In this document: positions 17,611 through 25,630 of the stretch, one piece after another
How positions within the stretch are numbered: position 1 is the stretch's first letter
How the letters are laid out: every line of letters starts with the position of its first letter
Assembly: GCA_013416395.1 (NCBI GenBank)
Contig: JACCEP010000004.1
Span: 124,001 to 188,000, forward strand
DNA: 64,000 bases
From: Alcaligenaceae bacterium
Lineage (GTDB): Bacteria; Pseudomonadota; Gammaproteobacteria; Burkholderiales; Burkholderiaceae_B
Direction: 5' to 3'
Notes under the pieces: model-generated
What the model saw: the letters and a program-made list of their open reading frames with translations, nothing else
Database searches by the model: none
What the model was told of the DNA's origin: nothing
Position numbers and translations under genes: made by a program

Positions 17611-19206
17611 TCAGTAACCCACGGCCTGGCCATCGCGGCGAGGGTCTGACGCGGCAATATAGCCACCATGCTCTTGCCGCATAATTACTTGGGCCGCACC
17701 GAACTCAAGGCTGTCATAGGGTTGCATCTCTATGGGCTGGCCGCAGGCCTTTAAGTGCTCGATAACGGCGGGTGGGGTGTGCGCCTCAAGCATGACGATT
17801 GGCCCCGTCTCAAGGCGAAACCGTGGTGCATCAATGGCGGCCTGGGGGTTATGCCCCAAATCAACCAGGTGCTGCATCATTTGCACATGGCCTTGTGCTT
17901 GCATGTTTCCACCCATAACGCCAAAACTGGCCAGAGCTTGGTTTTTGTGGGTAATAAAGCCAGGAATAATCGTATGAACAGGCCGCTTGCCTGGTGCGAC
18001 TTGGTTGCGATGCCCTGGCCTTAACGAAAAGCTGCGGCCACGGTTATGCAGCGCGATACCTGTGTCGGGCACGACCACGCCTGACCCAAACCCCTGATAG
18101 TTAGACTGAATAAACGAAACCATCATGCCACGGCTATCTGCCGCCGTCAGGTAAACGGTGCCGCCATGACCGGGTATGCCGGCTGTGGGCGTACATACTT
18201 TGGAAGTGCTAATCAGTTGTGCACGTCGCCTCAGGTAATCGCGATCCAGCAGCTGGGTTGCCAGCTCGCCCATGCTGATGGGGTCACTCACGTGCTCATG
18301 CAAATCGGCAAAGGCCAGTTTCATGGCCTCAATAGGCAGGTGGAAGCGATCTGCAGGGTGGTCAGGGCGGGGAGGGTCAAAATTGTCGAGCATACCCAGT
18401 GCCATGAGGGCTGCAATGCCCTGACCATTGGGCGGGATCTCGTGCAAGGCGTAGTCGCCGCGATAGGTCATGGATATGGGCTCCACCCAGTCGCAGGTAT
18501 TGGCAGCGAGGTCTGCCTTGGTAATGGTGCCTCCGGTGCGCGCCGCAAAGGCGGCAATCTTGTCGGCCAGCTCACCTTCGTAAAAATCACGCCCCATGCT
18601 TTCTGCAATGCGCTGCAGTGTTCTTGCCTGTGCTTTGAAACGCCAGATTTCACCTGCGCGGGGAGCCACGCCTGCCGTCAAGAATGCGTCGGCAAAGCCA
18701 GGCTGATCTTTGAATTTTTCACCTTGGGTAGCCCACTGACGCGCAATCGTCGGCGAGACCGCAAAGCCATGTTCTGCGTATTCAATGGCAGATTCGAACA
18801 GGCGCGCAAATGGCAGCGTGCCAAAACGCTTGGAAAGCTCGACCCATCCTGCAATCTGTCCGGGCACGGTCACCGTGTCCCAACCCATTTCGGGCATGAC
18901 GTCTTTACCGGCAAAGTGTTCGGGCGTCCAGGCCTGGGGTGATCGCCCCGAGGCGTTCAGGCCGTGCAGTTTCCCTTGATCCCAGATTAATGCAAACGCA
19001 TCACCGCCAATACCATTCATGACCGGCTCGACCACAGTGAGCGTGATGGCCGTAGCGAGCGCGGCATCCACTGCATTGCCACCCGCCTGCAAGATGCGCA
19101 AGCCGGCCTGTGCGGCAAGCGGCTGGGTAGTGCAGACGGCATTGGCGGCAAGTACCGGCATGCGTCGGCTCATGTGGGGAAATTCCCAGAATTGATTGGC
19201 AGACAT
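17611..19206 (-). CDS. Gamma-glutamyltransferase family protein
   Basis: A 531-residue Ntn-hydrolase of the gamma-glutamyltransferase family, which self-cleaves into two subunits. The front has AGLRILQAGGNAVDAALATAITLTVVEPVMNGIGGDAFALIW. The cleavage site and nucleophile threonine are likely in GHGGTVYLTAADSRG, followed by SFIQSNYQGFGSGVVVP. The late segment FGVMGGNMQAQGHVQMMQHLVDLG is conserved in the family. No clear signal peptide is seen, so the protein may be cytoplasmic, and the true substrate may differ from glutathione (for example a cephalosporin acylase-like role). Confidence 0.92.
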   Translation of the reverse strand: MSANQFWEFPHMSRRMPVLAANAVCTTQPLAAQAGLRILQAGGNAVDAALATAITLTVVEPVMNGIGGDAFALIWDQGKLHGLNASGRSPQAWTPEHFAGKDVMPEMGWDTVTVPGQIAGWVELSKRFGTLPFARLFESAIEYAEHGFAVSPTIARQWATQGEKFKDQPGFADAFLTAGVAPRAGEIWRFKAQARTLQRIAESMGRDFYEGELADKIAAFAARTGGTITKADLAANTCDWVEPISMTYRGDYALHEIPPNGQGIAALMALGMLDNFDPPRPDHPADRFHLPIEAMKLAFADLHEHVSDPISMGELATQLLDRDYLRRRAQLISTSKVCTPTAGIPGHGGTVYLTAADSRGMMVSFIQSNYQGFGSGVVVPDTGIALHNRGRSFSLRPGHRNQVAPGKRPVHTIIPGFITHKNQALASFGVMGGNMQAQGHVQMMQHLVDLGHNPQAAIDAPRFRLETGPIVMLEAHTPPAVIEHLKACGQPIEMQPYDSLEFGAAQVIMRQEHGGYIAASDPRRDGQAVGY

Positions 19207-19369
19207 GATGGCTTCTCAGAAAAAGTGGAATAGTGATGAATGCGTACAGGTTTCCAGCTTGAGCTGGCTTAGTGAATAGAATACCAGCCATTTTCGCCGT
19301 GCCCGATAACCCGGGGGCATCAAGGCGTGGCGAGGCTTGGGGCTGCGCGGCTGCATGCAGGTCGTTGAT

Positions 19370-20869
19370 TTACGTACGTGCGCTGGTCCCTGACATTTTG
19401 CGGCTTGCAAGAAACCCGCGTTCGCGACCCCAGATCACCGCATCGCTGCGTCGGCTGACCCCGATTTTGTTATAAATATTAGCCACGTGATTGCGTACCG
19501 TGTTGCGCGACAGGGACAGCGCGCTGCTTATTTCGGCGTCGTTATGCCCCTGGCAAATAAGGCTCAGCACTTCGCGTTCGCGAGGCGTTAACTCAAGCGT
19601 TATCTGCGTATGGGTGTCGTGGGCGGGTTGGCGCACGCGTGCCAGTTGGTCCATGACTTTGCGACTGAACCATGATGTATCTTGCATTACCGCGTCCAGC
19701 GCTGTCAGTAGTTCGCCTTCTGTATGCTTGCGTTCGGTGATGTCCTGTATTACCGCCAGCATGCATGCCTTACCGCCTATGGTTACTGTGTCGGCGGACA
19801 AAATACATTCTAGCGTTTCGTTTTCTTTAGTACGCATCTGGATGTCGACACCTGATACTCCTGAGTGCTCATGCATGCTCGCCTGAAGCGACGTTATCTG
19901 TTGTGGGTGGGGCCAGATGCAGAGCTGGGTTATCTCGCACGCTTCGGTGTCACCACGCTGCAGGCCCGTCATATCAAGAAAGCTGTCATTCACTTCGAGC
20001 ATGTGCAAGCTTTTCAAATCACAAAGCAGCATAGGCACAGGAGCCAGCCTGAAGGCAATCGAGAAGCGCTCTTCTGACTGACGCAAGGCCTGTTCGGCCT
20101 GCTTGCGAAGTTGCAGATCGATAAAGGTGAACAGCATATAGGGTTCGCTGGCATCTTCCAGTGGTTGGCCTGCCACGATGACATCCTTGCGGGATCCATC
20201 TGGCAGCGGGACGGTGCTTTCCATTTGTAAAATGGTCTGGCCTTCGTGAAGGTTGGTAATAGCCTGTGACTTGCCGTCTGCGTCCGCAAGTATGTCGAGT
20301 TCGTAAACCGTGCTGCCCACTACATCTTGATGGCGATAGCCCGTCATAGCCAAAAACCCGGCATTAACGCGTGTGTAGCGCAAGTCTGAAAGCCGGCATA
20401 TAAGCGCAGGTGCAGGGTTGGCATTGAACGCGCGTTCGAAACGCTGCTCGGCGGCATGCTGTTCTGTCAGATCTTCAATGATTAATACATGAGCCAGCGG
20501 ATCGCCTTGGTCATCGTTAAGCGTAATGCCGCGCAGGCAGTGCATGCGCGGTTCGCCCTCGCCCTTGCGCGGCGTGACCTCGACAACGACCCCGTCAAAC
20601 TGTTCTCCACGAGCGAGCCTGAACATGGGGTACTGCGCCCGGGTGAGCTCGTGGTGGTTGCGATACTTCAGCAACCAGCGTCGAAAGTAGGCCGTTACAG
20701 TGGGCCCAAGCTCTTCGGTGGAGACTACCCCATGTATTTTTAGGGCTGACTCATTGGCCCATGAAATGCGTTGGTCGGCCTCAATGAAGATGACGCCGTC
20801 TATCAGGCCGCCAATAATGCTGCGCAGTTGTTGGTGTGTAATGCTTGTCGGACCACTACGTTTGACCAT
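19370..20869 (-). CDS. PAS-domain LuxR-type transcriptional regulator
   Basis: A 499-residue soluble regulator with three PAS domains and a C-terminal LuxR-type helix-turn-helix. The PAS units begin near residue 10 (IIGGLIDGVIFIEADQRISWAN), 155 (NANPAPALICRLSDLRYTRVN) and 275 (FRLAPVPMLLCDLKSLHMLEVN). The DNA-binding part is LTPREREVLSLICQGHNDAEISSALSLSRNTVRNHVANIYNKIGVSRRSD. There is no receiver domain and no TM segment. ATG at 20869 is chosen for its AGAGGAG site 6 nt upstream, 21 codons inside the longest frame. Signal and targets are unknown. Confidence 0.92.
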   Translation of the reverse strand: MVKRSGPTSITHQQLRSIIGGLIDGVIFIEADQRISWANESALKIHGVVSTEELGPTVTAYFRRWLLKYRNHHELTRAQYPMFRLARGEQFDGVVVEVTPRKGEGEPRMHCLRGITLNDDQGDPLAHVLIIEDLTEQHAAEQRFERAFNANPAPALICRLSDLRYTRVNAGFLAMTGYRHQDVVGSTVYELDILADADGKSQAITNLHEGQTILQMESTVPLPDGSRKDVIVAGQPLEDASEPYMLFTFIDLQLRKQAEQALRQSEERFSIAFRLAPVPMLLCDLKSLHMLEVNDSFLDMTGLQRGDTEACEITQLCIWPHPQQITSLQASMHEHSGVSGVDIQMRTKENETLECILSADTVTIGGKACMLAVIQDITERKHTEGELLTALDAVMQDTSWFSRKVMDQLARVRQPAHDTHTQITLELTPREREVLSLICQGHNDAEISSALSLSRNTVRNHVANIYNKIGVSRRSDAVIWGRERGFLASRKMSGTSART

Positions 20870-20983
20870 GCTGTCTCCTCTAAAAATACCAGTGCGACTA
20901 GTGCCCCAATATCTATTGCAGATGCCCGGCACTCTCTAGAATTTGGGCACGATATTTCGATAAACCCTTACAGGGGCGCACTG

Positions 20984-21310
20984 GTGGACTACAGCGATTT
21001 AATAAAACAATTGGGGTCGGGGCTGGGTCGACAGATTCTGGCGTTTGACTATAGCGAAGAGCTGGGCGGCTGTCTCATTTATTTAGTGACACCTAATGGC
21101 TGCACACTACTGATTCCTGACGAAATCATTGAACACAAATACGACGACGTGCTCAGCATGCTTCGGGCCAGGTTAAAAAATGATAATGCAGGCGTGTCGC
21201 ACGAAATACTGACCGACGTGAATGACGAGCTTGAGTTTAAGCCTGCCCCCGCGAAAGCCACGTTGGGCGATGCCGCGGGCGACGAGGTGAAGCCTGCCCA
21301 GTGCGGATAG
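20984..21310 (+). CDS. Small hypothetical protein
   Basis: A frame of about 108 codons encoding MDYSDLIKQLGSGLGRQILA-like sequence with strands resembling a small alpha/beta protein (LGGCLIYLVTPNGCTLLIPDE). I do not recognise the family. The start is uncertain: GTG at 20984 has AGGGG about 7 nt upstream, but the frame is open further upstream into the luxR-type gene. It is divergent from the PAS-LuxR gene. Base composition resembles its neighbours. It could be a spurious frame. Confidence 0.5.
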   Translation: MDYSDLIKQLGSGLGRQILAFDYSEELGGCLIYLVTPNGCTLLIPDEIIEHKYDDVLSMLRARLKNDNAGVSHEILTDVNDELEFKPAPAKATLGDAAGDEVKPAQCG

Positions 21311-21426
21311 TGCCGTCAATTAACATCGCAAACGCCATGCCGTCCATTGCGCCGAAAGCCGATAAAGCCAATGGAGTCGCTGAGGTCAATCAAGCCAATT
21401 AAGCTGGCAATATGATGGCCGTGGGC

Positions 21427-21645
21427 TCACTCCACATCATCGAGTCGAAGCCCTATTTTTATCGCCACTTGCCAGTAGGCCACCTTGCCGTCCTTCACAT
21501 GGCCCCGGGTCTGCAATACTTCAAACCATTCCAGGTTACGCAGCGTGCTTGACGCCCGGGCGATAGCCTGGGAAATGGCATCATCCGAAGAAATCGTGGA
21601 AGACCCTACGATTTCGATCTGTTTGTAGACATGGTCATTCTGCAT
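21427..21645 (-). CDS. Dodecin family flavin-binding protein
   Basis: A 72-residue dodecin, a protein that forms hollow dodecamers storing flavin or coenzyme A. The matching sequence is YKQIEIVGSSTISSDDAISQAIARAS, then LRNLEWFEVLQTRGHV with the flavin-stacking tryptophan, and the closing VAYWQVAIKIGLRLDDVE. The ATG at 21645 has a strong AAGGAG site; a longer frame to 21720 overlaps the upstream cyclase gene. It probably forms a unit with the cyclase gene, 61 nt upstream. Confidence 0.96.
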   Translation of the reverse strand: MQNDHVYKQIEIVGSSTISSDDAISQAIARASSTLRNLEWFEVLQTRGHVKDGKVAYWQVAIKIGLRLDDVE

Positions 21646-21706
21646 GGTCCGCTCCTTGGTTGGTGAAATACAAGGGAAGCAAGAAGCGGGCCTGAGCCCT
21701 ACAGGC

Positions 21707-22753
21707 TTATACCGTGGCAATGGGCGTTACGGGTGAACCGACAGCGCCCGGAAGACGCAACGGCGGGGCGGTGAGGAAAAAGCGTGTTCGTTGATGTTGT
21801 TTTAACCACGTGGCCAGTTCGGTGAGATACCACAGTTCGGCCAGTGGTAACCCCAGCTTGAACAGGCAGTGATGATGCAGCGGCAGAACAGCACAGCAGT
21901 CGTTTGGAAACGCTGACGGATGCGTCTCCACGGCGTAATTGTCTGCCGCAATCGCGGCAATATTGCTGTCAGTAATCCATTGGCGTAGCCGCGTGTCATT
22001 GCCATCTAGCGTGGCACACATGTTATGCACCTTTTGCGGGTCGGGGTTTTTCTCCATTTCAAATAAACATTGGGCAAACTCGGTGTGAATGACCAGAATG
22101 TCTCCAGACTCAATTTTTATGTTGTCTTTCTCCATGACCCGCATCAACGTGTCATAGTCGACCGATTTTGCCTCGCGCCCAAAGTGTGCCGCCAGATCAA
22201 CCATCACACCGCGGCCCTGTATGCCATGCCGGGCCATGTTCGTGATGTCCAGGGCCTTTGCATTACTATGTTTGAGCCCGGTCAGTGACTCTTTGAAATC
22301 GTTGTGCTCGTCGTAATCCATCAGGCCTTCAATGTCGATGTTGGGACGAAAGCCGTTGTAGTAGACGCGTTCGGCGTGGCCGTCGCCATCAGCATCAAAC
22401 AGGGCACCCACGTGCGCCAGTGAATCCCATTGCGTCGAGTACTGCAGGCTTAACGTGACTTTGTCGTCGCTGAGTACGTCTCTGGCGCCAGGGTTCAGGC
22501 GTGCCAAAGGAAAGTTGGTGTACTGCATGCCGTCCCGCTGTGTGGGGCTAAGTTCGGGTGGGTGCCGGCGTACATTGAGTGCATTGCCACCGGGAAAATC
22601 AAGTGGTAAAGAAAGGCAAAAGGTGCGGCCTTCTTTAATCTCCAGCGCGGCTTGCTTTACCGTTGTGGGGGTTATCAGGTTCAGGCGCCCCAATTGGTCG
22701 TCTGGCCCGAAATCGCCCCAGTTGGATCCTTCAGGCCTGTTTTTCCAGCGCAT
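21707..22753 (-). CDS. Cyclase family (kynurenine formamidase-like) metal-dependent hydrolase
   Basis: A 348-residue protein of the cyclase/amidohydrolase family that includes KynB-type formamidases (PF04199). The metal region is WDSLAHVGALFDADGDGH, corresponding to the HxGTHxDxxxH motif with a His but not all standard positions, then DILVIHTEFAQ and AIAADNYAVETHPSAFP. It is longer than KynB (about 210 residues), like cyclases linked to aromatic or isatin catabolism. No tryptophan genes are adjacent. Substrate is unknown. It is transcribed toward dodecin. Confidence 0.88.
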   Translation of the reverse strand: MRWKNRPEGSNWGDFGPDDQLGRLNLITPTTVKQAALEIKEGRTFCLSLPLDFPGGNALNVRRHPPELSPTQRDGMQYTNFPLARLNPGARDVLSDDKVTLSLQYSTQWDSLAHVGALFDADGDGHAERVYYNGFRPNIDIEGLMDYDEHNDFKESLTGLKHSNAKALDITNMARHGIQGRGVMVDLAAHFGREAKSVDYDTLMRVMEKDNIKIESGDILVIHTEFAQCLFEMEKNPDPQKVHNMCATLDGNDTRLRQWITDSNIAAIAADNYAVETHPSAFPNDCCAVLPLHHHCLFKLGLPLAELWYLTELATWLKQHQRTRFFLTAPPLRLPGAVGSPVTPIATV

Positions 22754-22820
22754 AGATGCTCCTTTGGTTTATAGGTATTGGTGTTGTTTGTATTGATAAA
22801 TTACTCTATTTTGAGTAGGT

Positions 22821-23726
22821 TTACGCCTCTTCCAGCTGTTCAAATTGGTATGCCAGAAAATCCACCAGCGCCCTCACGGCAGGCAGCATGCCTCGCCTTG
22901 AGGCAAACACCACATGAATAATTTCTGATCTTGGCGCCCACAGGGGCACAACCTGTACCAGCTCACCCTCAGCAAGAGCCTTCTCCATCATCATGCGCGG
23001 CAATTGGGCGACCCCTATGCCTGCCATGGCGGCAGACCTGAGCGCGAACATGCTTTGTGTGATTAATCGGGGTGTATGGCGTATGGCGGCGTGGGCGCCG
23101 TCAGGCCCCTTCAGGTCCCAGATGTACTCTTGTGCGGTCAAGCCCAGAGCCAGGCTGGGAAGCTGTGCCAGGCCGACTGGGGCATGTGGCGTGCCATATT
23201 GCTTCAGCAAAGCAGGGCTGGCCACCAGACACTGAACCCGATCAGCCAGTACCCGCATGACAAGCTCACTGTCTTCAATCGGTGCAGGTCGCACGCGAAT
23301 GGCCAGATCTACGCCTTCGCCCAGTACATCGACGCGCCGGTTGGTTTCTTCGAGATGAACGTGTACGCGTGGGAAGCTGGCCATAAAGGTCGAAATCATG
23401 TCGGCCACGCGGGCTTCCAGCAATGCGACAGGGCAGGTAAGGCGAACAATGCCGCACGGCTCTGCGTGGGTAAGCGCGATGGCTTCTTCGGCAGCATCGG
23501 CTTCAACCAGCATGGCTTTGCAGTGATCGTAGTAGGTGTTGCCTATATCTGTGACAGAGAAGCGGCGTGTTGAGCGCTGTATCAATCTCACCCCCAGGCG
23601 CTCTTCCAGCAGTGCAATACGCCGACTAAGCTTGGATTTGGGTACGCTCAGTGCTCGTCCCGCCGGTGCAAAGCCGCCGTGGTCCACAACCTGCACGTAG
23701 TAATAAAGATCGTTCAAGTCTCGCAT
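22821..23726 (-). CDS. LysR-family transcriptional regulator
   Basis: A 301-residue LysR regulator with the N-terminal winged helix-turn-helix in MRDLNDLYYYVQVVDHGGFAPAGRALSVPKSKLSRRIALLEERLGVRLIQRSTRRFSVTD and a two-lobe effector domain. The ATG at 23726 is chosen by alignment to the family start; upstream in-frame ATGs at 23744 and 23798 lack ribosome sites. It is divergent from the pirin gene at 23854, which is its likely target, as in many LysR-pirin pairs. Confidence 0.94.
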   Translation of the reverse strand: MRDLNDLYYYVQVVDHGGFAPAGRALSVPKSKLSRRIALLEERLGVRLIQRSTRRFSVTDIGNTYYDHCKAMLVEADAAEEAIALTHAEPCGIVRLTCPVALLEARVADMISTFMASFPRVHVHLEETNRRVDVLGEGVDLAIRVRPAPIEDSELVMRVLADRVQCLVASPALLKQYGTPHAPVGLAQLPSLALGLTAQEYIWDLKGPDGAHAAIRHTPRLITQSMFALRSAAMAGIGVAQLPRMMMEKALAEGELVQVVPLWAPRSEIIHVVFASRRGMLPAVRALVDFLAYQFEQLEEA

Positions 23727-23853
23727 AATGCGCTCATTGTTCATTAAATAGGACGCTGCAGGTAAATAATACGGTCTACTGCGGGCATTGTTACGCAAGT
23801 ATGATGGTTTTCATGCAGACAGGGTATGGCCCTGTGCTAACGGAGAAATCATC
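23727..23853. promoter_or_regulatory. Divergent promoter region between LysR and pirin genes
   Basis: This 127-bp AT-richer stretch should contain both promoters and the LysR operator. A GGAGA ribosome site for pirin sits at about 23840-23845. I could not fix a specific T-N11-A operator by eye. Confidence 0.4.
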
Positions 23854-24720
23854 ATGAAGAAAATCAGCGGCGTATACAGTGCACCCCGCCCCCATTGGGT
23901 GGGTGATGGGTTTCCCGTACGCTCCATGTTTAGTTATGACAGCCATGGTGCACCCATGAGCCCGTTTTTGTTGCTGGATCATGCCGGCCCCGCTAATTTC
24001 GAGCCGGCAAGCCGTCCACGCGGTGTGGGGCAACATCCGCATCGAGGTTTCGAGACGGTGACCATTGTGTACGAAGGCGAGGTTGCCCATCGAGATTCGA
24101 CCGGTGCCGGAGGCCTTATCGGGCCGGGTGACGTCCAGTGGATGACGGCAGCAAGCGGCATCTTGCATGAAGAATTTCACTCGCAGGCATTTACCGAGAA
24201 GGGCGGTGCGCTGGAGATGGTGCAGCTATGGGTTAACTTGCCGGCAAAAGACAAGATGGCAAATCCTGGTTATCAGACTTTGCTAGACGCTGATATTCCA
24301 TCGGTCAATTTGCCCGAAGATGCTGGCCGGGTGCGTGTCATCGCAGGCGAGTATCAGGGGCATAAGGGGCCGGCGCGTACGTTTACCCCCATGGACGTGC
24401 TGGATGTGCGACTGCATCAGGACAGTGCAACAGGCTTTGATACGCGGGATGGTTACACCGTGGCGCTTGTGGTGTTGCATGGCACTGTCTTGGTAAATGG
24501 CGACACCGTAGTGCGAGGCGGCCAGTTTGTGCTGTTTCATCGTGACGGGCAGGGTATAGAGGTTGAAGCCAATAGCGATGCCACCATGCTTTTGCTGTCA
24601 GGTGAACCTATCGAAGAGCCTATCGCGGGGTATGGGCCGTTCGTGATGAACAGCCAGGTGGAAATCGAGCAGGCCATTAATGATTTTCGCAGCGGGCATT
24701 TTGGAGAAATTTCCGCCTGA
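23854..24720 (+). CDS. Pirin family protein
   Basis: A 288-residue bicupin of the pirin family; some members are quercetin 2,3-dioxygenases. The metal site of the N-terminal cupin is visible as QHPHRGFETVTIVYEGEV and GILHEEFHS. The C-terminal cupin (FTPMDVLDVRLHQDSATGF) follows, with the family ending GYGPFVMNSQVEIEQAINDFRSGHFG. ATG at 23854 follows a GGAGA site. The in-frame start at 23788 is rejected for lack of one. Confidence 0.95.
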   Translation: MKKISGVYSAPRPHWVGDGFPVRSMFSYDSHGAPMSPFLLLDHAGPANFEPASRPRGVGQHPHRGFETVTIVYEGEVAHRDSTGAGGLIGPGDVQWMTAASGILHEEFHSQAFTEKGGALEMVQLWVNLPAKDKMANPGYQTLLDADIPSVNLPEDAGRVRVIAGEYQGHKGPARTFTPMDVLDVRLHQDSATGFDTRDGYTVALVVLHGTVLVNGDTVVRGGQFVLFHRDGQGIEVEANSDATMLLLSGEPIEEPIAGYGPFVMNSQVEIEQAINDFRSGHFGEISA

Positions 24721-24725
24721 ACCGG

Positions 24726-24749
24726 GCCGGTGCACTGCCGTGCGCCGGC
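24726..24749. terminator. Hairpin between convergent pirin and lipid-operon genes
   Basis: An inverted repeat of about 9 bp, GCCGGTGCA and TGCGCCGGC with one G-T pair, has a 6-nt loop and lies just after the pirin stop. It lacks a T run. Confidence 0.4.
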
Positions 24750-25630
24750 TACGCAATCGGTTGCGCCGCATCGTTTTTCATCTGCGTCAGCAACGCATGC
24801 AGCATCTCCGACGACAAGCCGTGCAGCACCAGTCTGTGCCCGGCACGCAAGGTTGAAAGCGGTATAAGGGGATGGCTATTGTTGACCAGAATAAGATGTT
24901 GCGGCGCCTGAAGAATCTGGGCGGTGTAAATGCCTATGGTTTCGTCAAGCTGCAATGAGTTTGCTGCACGCCAGAAATCGTTGTCGGTCAGTAGCAGTTG
25001 ATAAACCGGGGTAAACAGCTCGATGGCGCTTTGCAGGTCGAGCACATTGCTGCGTTTGTTGGGAAAAGACTGCAAACTCACATCGGGCTCGTGAATCATC
25101 GAAAAATCAACCTGTGCGGGCGGGCCCATTAGCTTGTCCGCATCGCGCAATGCCTGATTCAGGCGAATAACAAAGTTGAACAGATTAAGGTCGTGTTTGA
25201 CGAAGACATGGTCGCGTAAATCGTCCAGTGTGCGAGGCGTTAACGGGTTTGTGGCAATGGGCACAGGCGAATTGGCGGCTATAAACGCCAGTATTTGTGA
25301 ACCCAGATGAAAGTGGCGCATGATGAGCCAGTTGGCCTCGGGGCGCACAAAGCGCTTTAACCCCCAAACCAGTGTGCGGTGCAGCAGGCCTGAGTGCGAC
25401 CAGCGTTTGGGCAGCACGGTCTTGATAACTTGTATAAGAATAATCAGCACCCTGCAAATAGGTCGCAGAAATGGCAGCAAATATTGGCGCGATCTCGAGC
25501 TTGAATCATTCAGCCAGGCCGTCTTAACCTCATCGGGCAACGGTGTACTGCGATCCAAATATAAAGCCAGCCAAGGGCTGGGGTCTTCGGGGTTGTGCGT
25601 GCCAAACGAATGGTCAGGGGTTGGTTGCAT
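24749..25630 (-). CDS. Conserved-looking protein of unknown function, last gene of lipid operon
   Basis: A 293-residue protein I do not recognise. One hydrophobic stretch (about residues 51-76, RPICRVLIILIQVIKTVLPK) could be a membrane anchor or amphipathic helix; the rest looks soluble and mostly helical, with conserved-looking blocks HFHLGSQILAFIAANSPVP, FVKHDLNLFNFVIRLNQALRD and FTPVYQLLLTDNDFWRAANSLQLDE. Its start overlaps the end of the KAS III-oxidase fusion by 17 nt, so the two are translated together. This suggests it serves the same pathway, perhaps as a carrier-handling or membrane adaptor protein; that is inference only. Confidence 0.75.
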   Translation of the reverse strand: MQPTPDHSFGTHNPEDPSPWLALYLDRSTPLPDEVKTAWLNDSSSRSRQYLLPFLRPICRVLIILIQVIKTVLPKRWSHSGLLHRTLVWGLKRFVRPEANWLIMRHFHLGSQILAFIAANSPVPIATNPLTPRTLDDLRDHVFVKHDLNLFNFVIRLNQALRDADKLMGPPAQVDFSMIHEPDVSLQSFPNKRSNVLDLQSAIELFTPVYQLLLTDNDFWRAANSLQLDETIGIYTAQILQAPQHLILVNNSHPLIPLSTLRAGHRLVLHGLSSEMLHALLTQMKNDAAQPIA

